A DNA stretch of 64,000 nucleotides from the NCBI GenBank assembly GCA_963773035.1, contig CAVYZX010000010.1:310001-374000 (forward strand), given 5' to 3'. Under the pieces are notes generated by a model. That model was not told where the DNA came from. It was given only the letters and a program-made list of their open reading frames with translations, and ran no database searches. Positions within the stretch are counted from its first letter, which is position 1. Each line of letters opens with the position of its first letter. Shown piece by piece: positions 8,139-16,787 of this stretch. The stretch is from CAVRXZ01 sp963773035 (GTDB lineage Bacteria > Acidobacteriota > Vicinamibacteria > Vicinamibacterales > CAVVIG01). The position numbers were made by a program, and so were the translations under genes.

Positions 8139-9089
8139 ATGGCGCGCAGCACCTCATCCAAAGTGGCAGTGCCAGGTACCTCGGTGGCCGACGGACCTCC
8201 GCGGTCGACTGCCGTCAACCTTCTCCTCTCGGTTCGACCCGGACAGTGGACGAAGAATCTGCTGGTTTTCGCTGGCCTGCTGTTCGGGCTGAAGCTGTTC
8301 AATCCCCCTGCGGTTTTCGCGGCCAGCGGCGCCTTCATCATCTTTTGCGCGTTGTCTGGCGCTATCTACTTGATCAACGACGTGTCGGACCGCGAAAAAG
8401 ACCGGCAACACCCACTCAAGGCTCGTCGTCCGATTGCGTCCGGGGCGATTTCCACCTTCACGGCCATCGCCACGGCGATCGTCCTCGTGTTGGCCGGCTT
8501 GGCCGCTGCCTTCGGCATCAATGTCCGCTTCGGCGTTGTTGCGGCTGCCTATGTGACGCTGCAAGCACTCTATTCAGGGCCGCTGAAACACCTCGTGATC
8601 ATCGACGTGCTTACGATCGCGGCCGGCTTCGTCCTTCGAGCAGTGGCGGGCGCCGAGGTCGTCAACGTCGATATCAGCCACTGGCTGCTCGTCTGTACGA
8701 TCTTGCTGGCGCTGTTCATCGCGCTCGCCAAGCGGCGGCACGAGTTGACGCTGTTGGCGGACGGCGCGACAAGCCACCGGCCGATTCTCAGCGAGTACAG
8801 CCCGTATCTCCTTGATCAAATGATTTCCGTCGTCACGGCTTCGACACTGATTGCTTATATCTTCTATACGATCAGCCCGGAGACCCAGCAGAAGTTTGGG
8901 ACTCCGTGGCTGGGGTTGACGATCCCGTTTCCGTTGTACGGAATTTTCCGCTATCTCTATCTCGTTCATCAGCGTAAAGGCGGCGGAAGCCCAGCCGAAC
9001 TCCTGCTCACCGATCGACCGCTGCTCGCATGCGTCGCGCTGTGGGCCGTTTTGGTTACGCTGATCATTTATCGGCCCTCCATCTTGTGA
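8139..9089 (+). CDS. UbiA-family prenyltransferase, decaprenyl-phosphate phosphoribosyltransferase-like
   Basis: UbiA-fold integral membrane enzyme, 316 residues with about eight or nine hydrophobic segments. The aspartate-rich motif NDVSDREKD is at residues 80-88, preceded by SVRPGQWTKNLLVFAGLLFG and followed by HPLKARRPIASG. These are marks of the DPPR synthase branch (Rv3806c-like), which loads phosphoribose onto polyprenyl phosphate for arabinose-type donors. The substrate is inferred from family. It heads the glycosyltransferase cluster. DprE1/DprE2-type epimerases, which would complete the route, are not in the window. Confidence 0.8.
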   Translation: MARSTSSKVAVPGTSVADGPPRSTAVNLLLSVRPGQWTKNLLVFAGLLFGLKLFNPPAVFAASGAFIIFCALSGAIYLINDVSDREKDRQHPLKARRPIASGAISTFTAIATAIVLVLAGLAAAFGINVRFGVVAAAYVTLQALYSGPLKHLVIIDVLTIAAGFVLRAVAGAEVVNVDISHWLLVCTILLALFIALAKRRHELTLLADGATSHRPILSEYSPYLLDQMISVVTASTLIAYIFYTISPETQQKFGTPWLGLTIPFPLYGIFRYLYLVHQRKGGGSPAELLLTDRPLLACVALWAVLVTLIIYRPSIL

Positions 9090-9172
9090 GGGCCGGCCGT
9101 CGGTTCGGCTTAGACTCCGCGATTTTTGCCAGCGAGGTAGCGGCCGAGCTGATGGCTGAAAGTTGAATTGCC

Positions 9173-10195
9173 ATGCCCGAGTTCACCATCCGCTCCGAAT
9201 CGGTCGACATCGAGCAGATCATGGACCAGATCCGGACGAGGATCCGCGAGAAGCGGGGTGTCGACTACACCGAAGAACAACTTCGAGAGCTGGCGGCCGT
9301 CAAGCTCGAGCGCTTTCTCGACCCCCGCGGCGTACGGTCCGACCTGCTCGAACGATTCCGGCAGGTTCAAGCCGAGCGCGACCTGCCGCCGCTGCCAAAC
9401 TACGCGTTCGAAGAAGAAACGCTCTACCAGACGCATCGTGGCCCGATTCGATGGATCAGAAAATTGCTTCAGCCGATCCTGAAGCTCTTCTTCAACCCGA
9501 ATGCCCTGATACAAGCGCTGAACGTTCAATCGCGGCTTAATACGCTCTACGCCGAGCGCGAAGCGGCCCGACACGCATTCGACCAGCTTCACTTCGAACT
9601 CATGCACAACCTGGTTGTAGAAACGACGCGAATCGCGATTGAAGTCAAGAACCTCAAGATGCAAGTGGAATCGCTCGGGGGCCGCCTCGAGTTCAACGAG
9701 AGGCGGGCGAGAGCGCTCGAAAGCGCCGTGGTGTATGCGCCTGCGCAGGGTGACAGCCCTGCCACCCCGTCGGGCACGACCCGCCAGTCGACGGGCATGT
9801 CGCAAGCCTCGATCGAAAGTAGCGGACCTTCAAGCCTGCCGGCCGCCAGCGGTCCGCAGGAGGGTCCGGGCCAACGCAGCCGCCGGCGTCGCCGCCGCCG
9901 GGGACGCCGTGGCGGGGGATCGGCCGCGGCGATAATGGGCGGCCTGGGTACCAGTCCCAATCAGACGCTCGACGCGAGTGCGTCACTGCCGGAGGAGATT
10001 GCAGGGTCGGCAGTCTCCCCCCCAGATACGACAACGATGTCAACCGTGGAACTACCTGACGTTCACGCTGAGCCACCTAATGAGCCGGATTCCCCGGCTG
10101 TCGAATCACAGACGGCCGAGCCTCAACAAAGCGGGTTGGACTCCTCGCCGGGGGCAACGTCTGGACCGGGCGGATCCGAGCCTGAGCAACAGTGA
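9173..10195 (+). CDS. Polysaccharide-cluster protein with helical N-terminal half and Arg-rich, disordered C-terminal half
   Basis: I do not recognise a named family across the 340 residues. Residues 1-60 (VDIEQIMDQIRTRIREKRG...) resemble the short helical head seen on several polysaccharide-biosynthesis proteins. Residues about 130-190 are a strong coiled-coil candidate. The rest is Ser/Pro/Gly rich with a run of Arg at about 236-246, then an acidic tail. There are no membrane segments. It overlaps the next glycosyltransferase by 4 bases (GTGA), so translation is coupled. An organising or scaffold role for the glycosyltransferases is an inference from position. Confidence 0.6.
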   Translation: MPEFTIRSESVDIEQIMDQIRTRIREKRGVDYTEEQLRELAAVKLERFLDPRGVRSDLLERFRQVQAERDLPPLPNYAFEEETLYQTHRGPIRWIRKLLQPILKLFFNPNALIQALNVQSRLNTLYAEREAARHAFDQLHFELMHNLVVETTRIAIEVKNLKMQVESLGGRLEFNERRARALESAVVYAPAQGDSPATPSGTTRQSTGMSQASIESSGPSSLPAASGPQEGPGQRSRRRRRRRGRRGGGSAAAIMGGLGTSPNQTLDASASLPEEIAGSAVSPPDTTTMSTVELPDVHAEPPNEPDSPAVESQTAEPQQSGLDSSPGATSGPGGSEPEQQ

Positions 10196-11658
10196 AGCTT
10201 GCCGTCGTTGTTCAGCGCTACGGTCAAGCAATCAATGGCGGCGCGGAGCTCCACGCACGCTACGTTGCCGAACACCTCGCCAAACACGCCGAGGTCGAGG
10301 TCTTAACCACGTGCGCGGACGACTACGTCACGTGGCGCAACGAACTGCAGCCCGGTGTGGAGCGAATCAACAATGTGCAAGTTCGCCGATTTCGTGTGAG
10401 ACGAGAGCGCGATCCGAGGGTGTTCGGCCAACGGTCTCACCGCGTGTTCGCCCAGCCACACTCCGTCAATGATGAGCTTCGGTGGCTCGACGCCGAAGGG
10501 CCAACCACACCAACCTTGATCGATTACCTTGCAAGAAACGGCGAACAATACGACTACTGTCTTTTCTTCAGCTACCGCTACTACCACGCATTCCACGGCG
10601 TGCGCGCCACCGCCCCGCGCGCCATTCTCGTTCCGACTGCCGAACGCGACGCCGCGATTGGCCTGACGATCTTCCGGTCGATATTCAGAGGTGTCCGTGC
10701 CCTCATGTACAACTCACATGAAGAACGGGCGATGATCCAGGCGGTTTCTCAAAATGACGGAGTGCCTGGAGTCGTCGTCGGCATCGGATCGGAAGTGCCG
10801 CAATCTACCGAGCCGGGAAGGTTTCGACAGAAATACGACGTCCGCGGCCCGTTCGCCGTGTACGTCGGCAGAATTGACAAGAACAAAGGGTGCGAGGAAC
10901 TCTTCGAATTCTTCCAGGCCTATCTTCGCGAGTCCTCCAGCGATCTGTCGCTGGTGCTGATCGGAAACTCACTTCTTCCGGTTCCGAACGACCCACGAAT
11001 TCGTCACCTGGGCTTTCTAGATGATGCGGACAAGTTTGACGCGCTCGCCGCGGCCGATCTTTTGATCATGCCGTCGTACTTCGAAAGCCTCTCGATGGTG
11101 GCGCTGGAAGCGTGGGCCCTTGGCCGGCCGGTTTTGGCCAATGGCAAATGCGATGTGTTGAAGGGCCAGTGCATTCGCAGCAATGCGGGCCTGTACTACG
11201 AATCGCTTCCGGAGTTTATTGAGACGCTTCGAGCTATCGAGCGGAATCGTTGGCTGAGCACCTCGCTTGGCAAGAATGGGCGGATGTTCTTTCGTGAGCA
11301 CTACGACTGGCCCGTGCTCGAGCGGAAGTATCTCGACATGTTCACCCGTCTCGCGAAGGAAACTGTCAGAAAGACATTGCCGCCGCTGCCAGGATGGTTG
11401 GACCGCCGTCGTCAGGACTTGCCCCCCGCCGAAACTGTAGCGGCTGAGCTGCCGACAGGCCCAGTCGTTGAGGCACGCCGGAACGACTCGAGCTCGATGC
11501 ACAGCACGGAGCATCTGTCCGCGGTTCCCGAAGCCAGAACGAGAGCGGCGTTGCCGCAAGATCACAGGCCCGACCGATTCGCACGGAGTGGGCCGAGGCC
11601 GTCCTCCAATCGCCGGCGGTACAGCGGTGCGCAGCGTCGGGGCGGACCCCACAGATGA
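10192..11658 (+). CDS. GT4-family glycosyltransferase, type A, with a C-terminal tail
   Basis: A GT-B fold retaining glycosyltransferase. The N-terminal domain opens MKLAVVVQRYGQAINGGAEL. The donor-binding half has VYVGRIDKNKGCEELFEFF and the E-x7-E motif in YFESLSMVALEAWALGRPV. It is clearly paralogous to the gene at 13976, sharing TTC.DYVTW.NE, GRIDxxKGCEEL and CIRSNxGLYY. Unlike that paralog, it runs about 90 residues past the domain end into a Pro/Arg/Ser-rich tail without recognisable fold, ending in an ATGA overlap with the next gene. The sugar and acceptor are unknown. It probably acts on the cytoplasmic face of the inner membrane. Confidence 0.85.
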   Translation: MKLAVVVQRYGQAINGGAELHARYVAEHLAKHAEVEVLTTCADDYVTWRNELQPGVERINNVQVRRFRVRRERDPRVFGQRSHRVFAQPHSVNDELRWLDAEGPTTPTLIDYLARNGEQYDYCLFFSYRYYHAFHGVRATAPRAILVPTAERDAAIGLTIFRSIFRGVRALMYNSHEERAMIQAVSQNDGVPGVVVGIGSEVPQSTEPGRFRQKYDVRGPFAVYVGRIDKNKGCEELFEFFQAYLRESSSDLSLVLIGNSLLPVPNDPRIRHLGFLDDADKFDALAAADLLIMPSYFESLSMVALEAWALGRPVLANGKCDVLKGQCIRSNAGLYYESLPEFIETLRAIERNRWLSTSLGKNGRMFFREHYDWPVLERKYLDMFTRLAKETVRKTLPPLPGWLDRRRQDLPPAETVAAELPTGPVVEARRNDSSSMHSTEHLSAVPEARTRAALPQDHRPDRFARSGPRPSSNRRRYSGAQRRGGPHR

Positions 11659-12893
11659 TTCCGATCCACCAAGTTCTCGCGACACTTGGCTACGGCGACG
11701 CGATCGGCCACGAGGTGCTCGGCATTCAGCGAGTGCTGCGGGCACATGGCCACGACTCAGAGATCTTCGTCGAGACTGCAGACGATCGCCTCGAATCTCG
11801 GACTCGAGACTACCGCGAGTTGGTGGACTTCAGCCGTCCCGACCAACTGCTACTCCACCACTTTTCGCTGGGCTCCAAGGCTTCTCGGACGGCATTCGCG
11901 CTGCCCGACAGGATGGCGCTCATCTACCACAACATTACTCCCCCCGAGTACTTCGTTGGCGTCCACAAGACGCTTGCGCGGCAATGTTTCCGCGGTCGGC
12001 GGGAATTGCGGGCGTACGTGGATCGGTGCGACCTGGCGTTGGGCGATTCGGAATTCAACCGGCAGGACCTGGAGCAGCTTGGCTTTCCACGGACCGCGGT
12101 GCTGCCGGTCGTGCCGGACTTTTCTCACCTCGATGGCGCGCCGAACAGCTGGTTCGCCAGCCAGTTCGACGATGCTTGGACGAATATTCTGTTCGTGGGA
12201 AGAGTCATTGCCAACAAGAAGATCGAGGATCTGATCCGATTCTTTCACGCCTACCAACAATTCAATGCTCGATCACGCCTGATCATCGTTGGCGCTCACA
12301 CCGGATTCGAACGATATCTCACGGCGCTCAACCACCTCGCTGCCTCTCTCGGTACCGATCATGTGCATTTCGTCGGTCACGTGTCGGACGCCGAGCTGAT
12401 TGCCTTTTACGAGATCGCCGATCTCTTTCTGTGTGCGAGCGAGCACGAAGGGTTCTGCGTCCCACTGGTCGAAGCCTTCTCCATGGAAGTACCCGTGCTC
12501 GCCTACGCAGCGACCGCCGTGCCTGCGACTCTGGATGGGGCAGGAGTCCTTTATCAGACAAAGGACCCCAGACACGTTGCGGCGCTGATGGATGGGATTC
12601 TTTCGAACTGCCACCTGCAAGAGGCGATCGTTCGCGGTCAACTCGACGCGCTTCAGCGCCTGAAGTCCAAGGACTTTGCCGGTACGTTGCTGGGATTCGT
12701 GGAGGCCATCCTCAAATCACCTCGCGCACCCAGGCCGCATGTCGCCGTCGATTTCTGGCAACAGTTCGACGCCGCCGAAAAGCTCGAGGCACTGCGCCTG
12801 TATCGGCCGTCTGCCTATCGGGCGCTGCCGGACGACTCGATTCACCACGCACGATTGGCAATAGACAAGGACACCCTCGATGAGGCTTTGTAG
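11655..12893 (+). CDS. GT4-family glycosyltransferase, type B
   Basis: A GT-B fold enzyme of 412 residues. The N-terminal half carries the LxHHFSLGSKASR and YHNITPPEYF segments. The donor half carries FVGRVIANKKIEDLIRFFHAY and SEHEGFCVPLVEAFSMEVPV (E-x7-E type). It is paralogous to the gene at 12909, sharing YHN.TP, LGDSE.NR and SEHEGFCVPL. Its ATG sits inside the stop of the previous gene (ATGA), indicating translational coupling. About 50 residues after the GT fold (YRPSAYRALPDDSIHH) resemble short tails on GTs of multi-enzyme O-chain clusters. The substrate is unknown. Confidence 0.85.
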   Translation: MIPIHQVLATLGYGDAIGHEVLGIQRVLRAHGHDSEIFVETADDRLESRTRDYRELVDFSRPDQLLLHHFSLGSKASRTAFALPDRMALIYHNITPPEYFVGVHKTLARQCFRGRRELRAYVDRCDLALGDSEFNRQDLEQLGFPRTAVLPVVPDFSHLDGAPNSWFASQFDDAWTNILFVGRVIANKKIEDLIRFFHAYQQFNARSRLIIVGAHTGFERYLTALNHLAASLGTDHVHFVGHVSDAELIAFYEIADLFLCASEHEGFCVPLVEAFSMEVPVLAYAATAVPATLDGAGVLYQTKDPRHVAALMDGILSNCHLQEAIVRGQLDALQRLKSKDFAGTLLGFVEAILKSPRAPRPHVAVDFWQQFDAAEKLEALRLYRPSAYRALPDDSIHHARLAIDKDTLDEAL

Positions 12894-12908
12894 AACGTCG
12901 ATTGTCAA

Positions 12909-13979
12909 TTGCGGATTTCCATGATCGTCAATCAATGGGTCCCAGCTGCCCATCGCGGAGACGCGATCGGCGATAGTGCGCGACATGTCCGCAAGCTACT
13001 CCATCGCCTCGGGCATGAATCCGAAATCTATGCGCTGACGATCGACGATGACATGGCGGCCGAGGTCCAGCCGTTCAGCGACACGTCTTCACGAAGGGGA
13101 GACCTCACCATCTTTCACTTCGCCCTGCCCTCTGAAATGACGGCAGCGTTCGCATCGTTGGACGGCGGACGCATTCTGCAGTATCACAACGTGACGCCGG
13201 CGGCGTTCTTTGCTCCCTACGACGCGTCGTTGTTTCGGCTGGCCGCTTTGGGTCGGCACGAGCTGGCAACATTGGCCGGCTCGGTGGATTTGGCCCTTGG
13301 CGATTCCGAGTACAACCGCCGTGAGCTCGAGTCGCTGGGATTCGGACCGACGGGGGTGTTTCCGATCGCGGTCGATACATCCCGAATTACACGCCCGGTC
13401 CGACTGCCCGCTCTCGAAACAATCCTGGACGAACGGTTCGTCAATTTTCTCTTCGTCGGGCGGATTGCGCCCAACAAGAAGATCGAGGATCACATCCGCC
13501 TCGCCGAGTACTACAAACGGTACGTCGATTCGCACTATCGCTTCATCTTCGTCGGTCGTTACGATGTGGTGCCACGGTACTATTCGATGATCCGGGCTTT
13601 GATGACCGACTTCCGGCTGCTGAACGAGAGGTTCATCTTTACGGGTCCGGTACCTGACGAGGAGTTGGCGGTGTATTACCGGCGTGCGGCCGTATACATC
13701 TCGATGAGTGAGCACGAGGGGTTCTGCGTGCCGCTCCTCGAGGCCATGGCCGCGGATGTACCGATCATGGCGTATGCGGCGGCGGCCGTTCCCGATACCC
13801 TGGGCGGGGCCGGCGTGCAACTCGAGACAAAAAACCTGGAGTATGCTGCCGAGCTGCTTGGATCCCTCGCATTCGATGACGATCTCCGCGCGAAGGTGAT
13901 TGCAGGCCAACGGCGTCGCCTGGCCGACTTCGGCGAGGCTCGGATCGTGCGCGAATTGGAACGCATCCTGGCCTCATGA
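12909..13979 (+). CDS. GT4-family glycosyltransferase, type B (second copy)
   Basis: A 356-residue GT-B enzyme paralogous to the preceding gene, with ILQYHNVTPAAFF, LALGDSEYNRRELESLGF, FVGRIAPNKKIEDHIRLAEY and SEHEGFCVPLLEAMAADVPI. Start is taken as TTG 12909 (RISMIVNQWVPAAHRGDAIG). ATG 12921 is four codons further in and equally possible, since neither has a clear Shine-Dalgarno. It overlaps the next gene by ATGA. Tandem duplication followed by divergence explains the pair. Acceptor and donor are unknown. Confidence 0.85.
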   Translation: MRISMIVNQWVPAAHRGDAIGDSARHVRKLLHRLGHESEIYALTIDDDMAAEVQPFSDTSSRRGDLTIFHFALPSEMTAAFASLDGGRILQYHNVTPAAFFAPYDASLFRLAALGRHELATLAGSVDLALGDSEYNRRELESLGFGPTGVFPIAVDTSRITRPVRLPALETILDERFVNFLFVGRIAPNKKIEDHIRLAEYYKRYVDSHYRFIFVGRYDVVPRYYSMIRALMTDFRLLNERFIFTGPVPDEELAVYYRRAAVYISMSEHEGFCVPLLEAMAADVPIMAYAAAAVPDTLGGAGVQLETKNLEYAAELLGSLAFDDDLRAKVIAGQRRRLADFGEARIVRELERILAS

Positions 13980-15247
13980 AACTCGCGTTCATCATCCAAC
14001 GCTACGGAACCGAGGTGCTTGGCGGAGCCGAACAACTTTGCCGCCTGGTTGCCGAGCGACTCGCTGCCCAGCATGACGTCGAGGTGCTCACGACCTGTGC
14101 CCGGGACTACGTGACGTGGAAGAACGAATACCAGGAAGGGCCGGATCGCGTCAGAGGCGTGACGGTGCGCCGCTTCGCGAACGCGCGGACACGCGATATC
14201 TCGACATTCAACAAGTACTCGGATTGGATCTTCAGCCACCCTCACGGCCGCGCAGAAGAGATGGAATGGCTGAAGCTTCAGGGTCCCTGGTGTCCAGCGC
14301 TTGGCGAGTATATCCGCCGCCATCATCAACAGTACGACGTGCTCGTGTTCTTCACGTATCTGTACGCTCCGACTGTTCTTGGGCTCGAGATTGCTCCGTC
14401 GCGAAGCGTCCTGGTGTCGACCGCGCACGACGAGCCGGCAATCAGGCTCGACATCTTCAAAGAGGTCTTTGCCCGGCCCGCCGCCATCTGCTATCTCACC
14501 GAAGGGGAGCGACGATTCGTTCAGTATCAGTTTTCCGATCGGCCTCTGCTCGAAGAGATGGTCGGCGTGGGCGTCGATCTCCCACCGCCGCAGCCGTATC
14601 CGCGGCTGCAGCTCGCGCCCGAAAACGACTCTTCAGCAACGTTAACGGACGAGAGCGAGAACGTCACTCAGGACTTCCCATCCCACTTGCTCGCACGCGG
14701 AGCAGTATTCCGGCGGCGCCATCGCATGGACGGACCGATCGTCCTCTACGGTGGCCGCATCGACCCTGGAAAAGGATGCGAGGAGCTGCTCGAGTACTTC
14801 AGCACGTACGTCAAGGAGGGCGGCGACGGGACGCTGGCATTGATGGGCGTCAAGTTGATGGCCTTGCCCGAGGAGCCCTATGTCCGCTTCGCCGGTCTTC
14901 TTTCGGATCAGGAGCGGCTACAAGCCCTCGAGGCGGCAACGGTCGTGGTTTGTCCGTCGCCATTCGAGAGTCTCTCGCTGCTCGCATTGGAAGCGATGTC
15001 GGTGGGTACTCCGGTCCTGGCCAATGCCCGAAGTCAGGTTCTCGTCGAGCACTGCATTCGCAGCAACGGCGGTCTCTACTACGCCGATCGCGATGAGTTC
15101 GTCGAATGCCTCAAGCTGCTGGTCGGCGATACACGACTTCGCAACGCCATGGGGCGCAACGGTCGAGATTACGTGCGGACCAACTATCGATGGGATGTCG
15201 TGCTGGGCAAGTACGAGCGGATCTTCGCTAAAGTGAGGAACGGATAG
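13976..15247 (+). CDS. GT4-family glycosyltransferase, type A (second copy)
   Basis: A 423-residue GT-B enzyme, paralog of the gene at 10192. It starts MKLAFIIQRYGTEVLGGAEQ and has LYGGRIDPGKGCEELLEYF and PFESLSLLALEAMSVGTPVL. Between residues about 205 and 245 it has a Pro/Ser/Glu-rich insertion that the paralog lacks, probably a loop between the two Rossmann domains. The chain ends directly after the fold with no tail. It is the last gene of the plus-strand cluster and converges on the sigma-54 activator gene, 12 bases away. Confidence 0.85.
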   Translation: MKLAFIIQRYGTEVLGGAEQLCRLVAERLAAQHDVEVLTTCARDYVTWKNEYQEGPDRVRGVTVRRFANARTRDISTFNKYSDWIFSHPHGRAEEMEWLKLQGPWCPALGEYIRRHHQQYDVLVFFTYLYAPTVLGLEIAPSRSVLVSTAHDEPAIRLDIFKEVFARPAAICYLTEGERRFVQYQFSDRPLLEEMVGVGVDLPPPQPYPRLQLAPENDSSATLTDESENVTQDFPSHLLARGAVFRRRHRMDGPIVLYGGRIDPGKGCEELLEYFSTYVKEGGDGTLALMGVKLMALPEEPYVRFAGLLSDQERLQALEAATVVVCPSPFESLSLLALEAMSVGTPVLANARSQVLVEHCIRSNGGLYYADRDEFVECLKLLVGDTRLRNAMGRNGRDYVRTNYRWDVVLGKYERIFAKVRNG

Positions 15248-15259
15248 CCGTCCCTTGTG

Positions 15260-16780
15260 TCACTTGTCCTCGAATGCGGCAGTGAGCGGTCCAGCAACTG
15301 GCCCGGACGAACGAGGCGGGTCTGAGCGTTCCCCGCCCGGTGTTTCATTGCCGCCATCGCTGTGGTGACGCCGCCGGCGCGGGTGGATGTCGTACCGCTT
15401 GATCATCTCGTTGAGTGTTGTCGGCTTGATATGCAGCAGCTCAGCCGCCCGCTTTTGGACTCCCCCCGCCGCGTCCAGTGTCGACTCGATGATTTGCTTC
15501 TCGAAATCGGTGATCACGTCCTTGAAGGAGATCCCCTCGGGCGGCACGACGAACTGAGGGACTTGGAACTCCGGGGCTCTGCGGACGTGGTCCGGAATCA
15601 AATCCTCGCCAATTCGCGGACCGGAGGTGAGGACAACGGCACGCTCCACGACGTTTTCCAGCTCCCTCACATTGCCCGGCCAGTCGTAGGCCGTCAGCAG
15701 ATCCAACGCTTCGGGCGTGACCTCTAGATCGCCCTTCTTGTTTTCCTCCCCGTACTTGGTCAGGAAGTGCTGGGCCAGCAACGGAATATCGTCCTTGCGC
15801 TCCCGTAGCGGCGGCAGCTGAATGGAGATGACATGTAGCCGATAGAAGAGGTCTTCTCGGAAGCGACCCTCCTCCATCATCTGGCGCAAGTCGACGTTGG
15901 TGGCGGCGATGATGCGCACGTCCACCTTGATCGTTTCCACTCCGCCGAGCCGCATGAATTCTCGCTCCTGAATGACGCGGAGCAGCTTGGCCTGGGTCTC
16001 CAGCGGCACGTTCCCGATCTCGTCGAAAAAGATGCTGCCCCGATCGGCCAGATCGAACAGGCCTTTCTTGGGGTAGACCGCACCTGTAAACGCCCCCTTG
16101 ACGTGACCAAACAGCGTCGACTCCAGCAGATCGGCCGGCAGATTGCCGGAATTGACCGTTATGAACGAGCGCTCCGAACGCGACGAGTTGGCGTGAATCG
16201 CCCGCGCCACCAGCTCCTTGCCGGTTCCGCTCTCTCCTTGGATGAGAATCGTCGACCGGCTGGGCGCGGCCTGGATGATCAGGTCGAAGACCTGCCGCAT
16301 CCTCTGGCTCTTGCCGATGATGTTGCCGAACTTGTGGTAGCGCTCCTGGATGTTCTGCCGCAGGGCGCGATTCTCGTTCACGAGACGACGTCGCTCCATC
16401 GCGTTGCGAATGACTACGAGGACTTCGTCGTTCTTGAATGGCTTCGTGATGTAGTCGAACGCGCCGTTCTTCATGGCCGATATCGCGCTTTCGACCGATG
16501 CGTAGGCGGTGATGATGATTACGGCGAGATCTTCGTCAACCCGCTTCAATTCATCCAACGTCGCGATGCCGTCCAGGCCGGGCATCATGATGTCGACGAT
16601 GGCCGCGTCAAAGGGTGTCGCCCGCGCCAGCTCGAGCCCTTCGGCGCCAGACGAAGCGAGACGTACGTCGTATCCTTCCCGACTCAACAGCGTGTCGAGA
16701 ATCTCCCGCATGATCTCCTCGTCGTCGATGACGAGGATCGTGCCGAGGCGAGAGCCAGTCATATGCCTTGTTCCGTTCAA
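15260..16780 (-). CDS. NtrC-family sigma-54-dependent response regulator
   Basis: The order is receiver, AAA+ and Fis-type HTH in 506 residues. The phospho-acceptor is D63 in IVDIMMPG. Walker A GESGTGKE is at 182-189. The sigma-54 contact loop GAFTGA is at 229-234, so it should activate sigma-54 holoenzyme. The HTH segment (GGVQKRAAELLHIKPTTLNE) lies at about 445-465, followed by a basic and Gly/Pro-rich tail. It is 7 bases downstream of the histidine kinase stop on the same strand and is its obvious partner. An in-frame ATG six codons in (16762) is an alternative start. Confidence 0.93.
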   Translation of the reverse strand: MNGTRHMTGSRLGTILVIDDEEIMREILDTLLSREGYDVRLASSGAEGLELARATPFDAAIVDIMMPGLDGIATLDELKRVDEDLAVIIITAYASVESAISAMKNGAFDYITKPFKNDEVLVVIRNAMERRRLVNENRALRQNIQERYHKFGNIIGKSQRMRQVFDLIIQAAPSRSTILIQGESGTGKELVARAIHANSSRSERSFITVNSGNLPADLLESTLFGHVKGAFTGAVYPKKGLFDLADRGSIFFDEIGNVPLETQAKLLRVIQEREFMRLGGVETIKVDVRIIAATNVDLRQMMEEGRFREDLFYRLHVISIQLPPLRERKDDIPLLAQHFLTKYGEENKKGDLEVTPEALDLLTAYDWPGNVRELENVVERAVVLTSGPRIGEDLIPDHVRRAPEFQVPQFVVPPEGISFKDVITDFEKQIIESTLDAAGGVQKRAAELLHIKPTTLNEMIKRYDIHPRRRRHHSDGGNETPGGERSDPPRSSGPVAGPLTAAFEDK

Positions 16781-16787
16781 ACTCGAC

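Noticed and set aside
11468..11658. A frameshift explaining the tail of the glycosyltransferase at 10192
   Set aside because: The other two frames have stops or no recognisable protein, and the tail ends in a normal ATGA overlap with the next gene.
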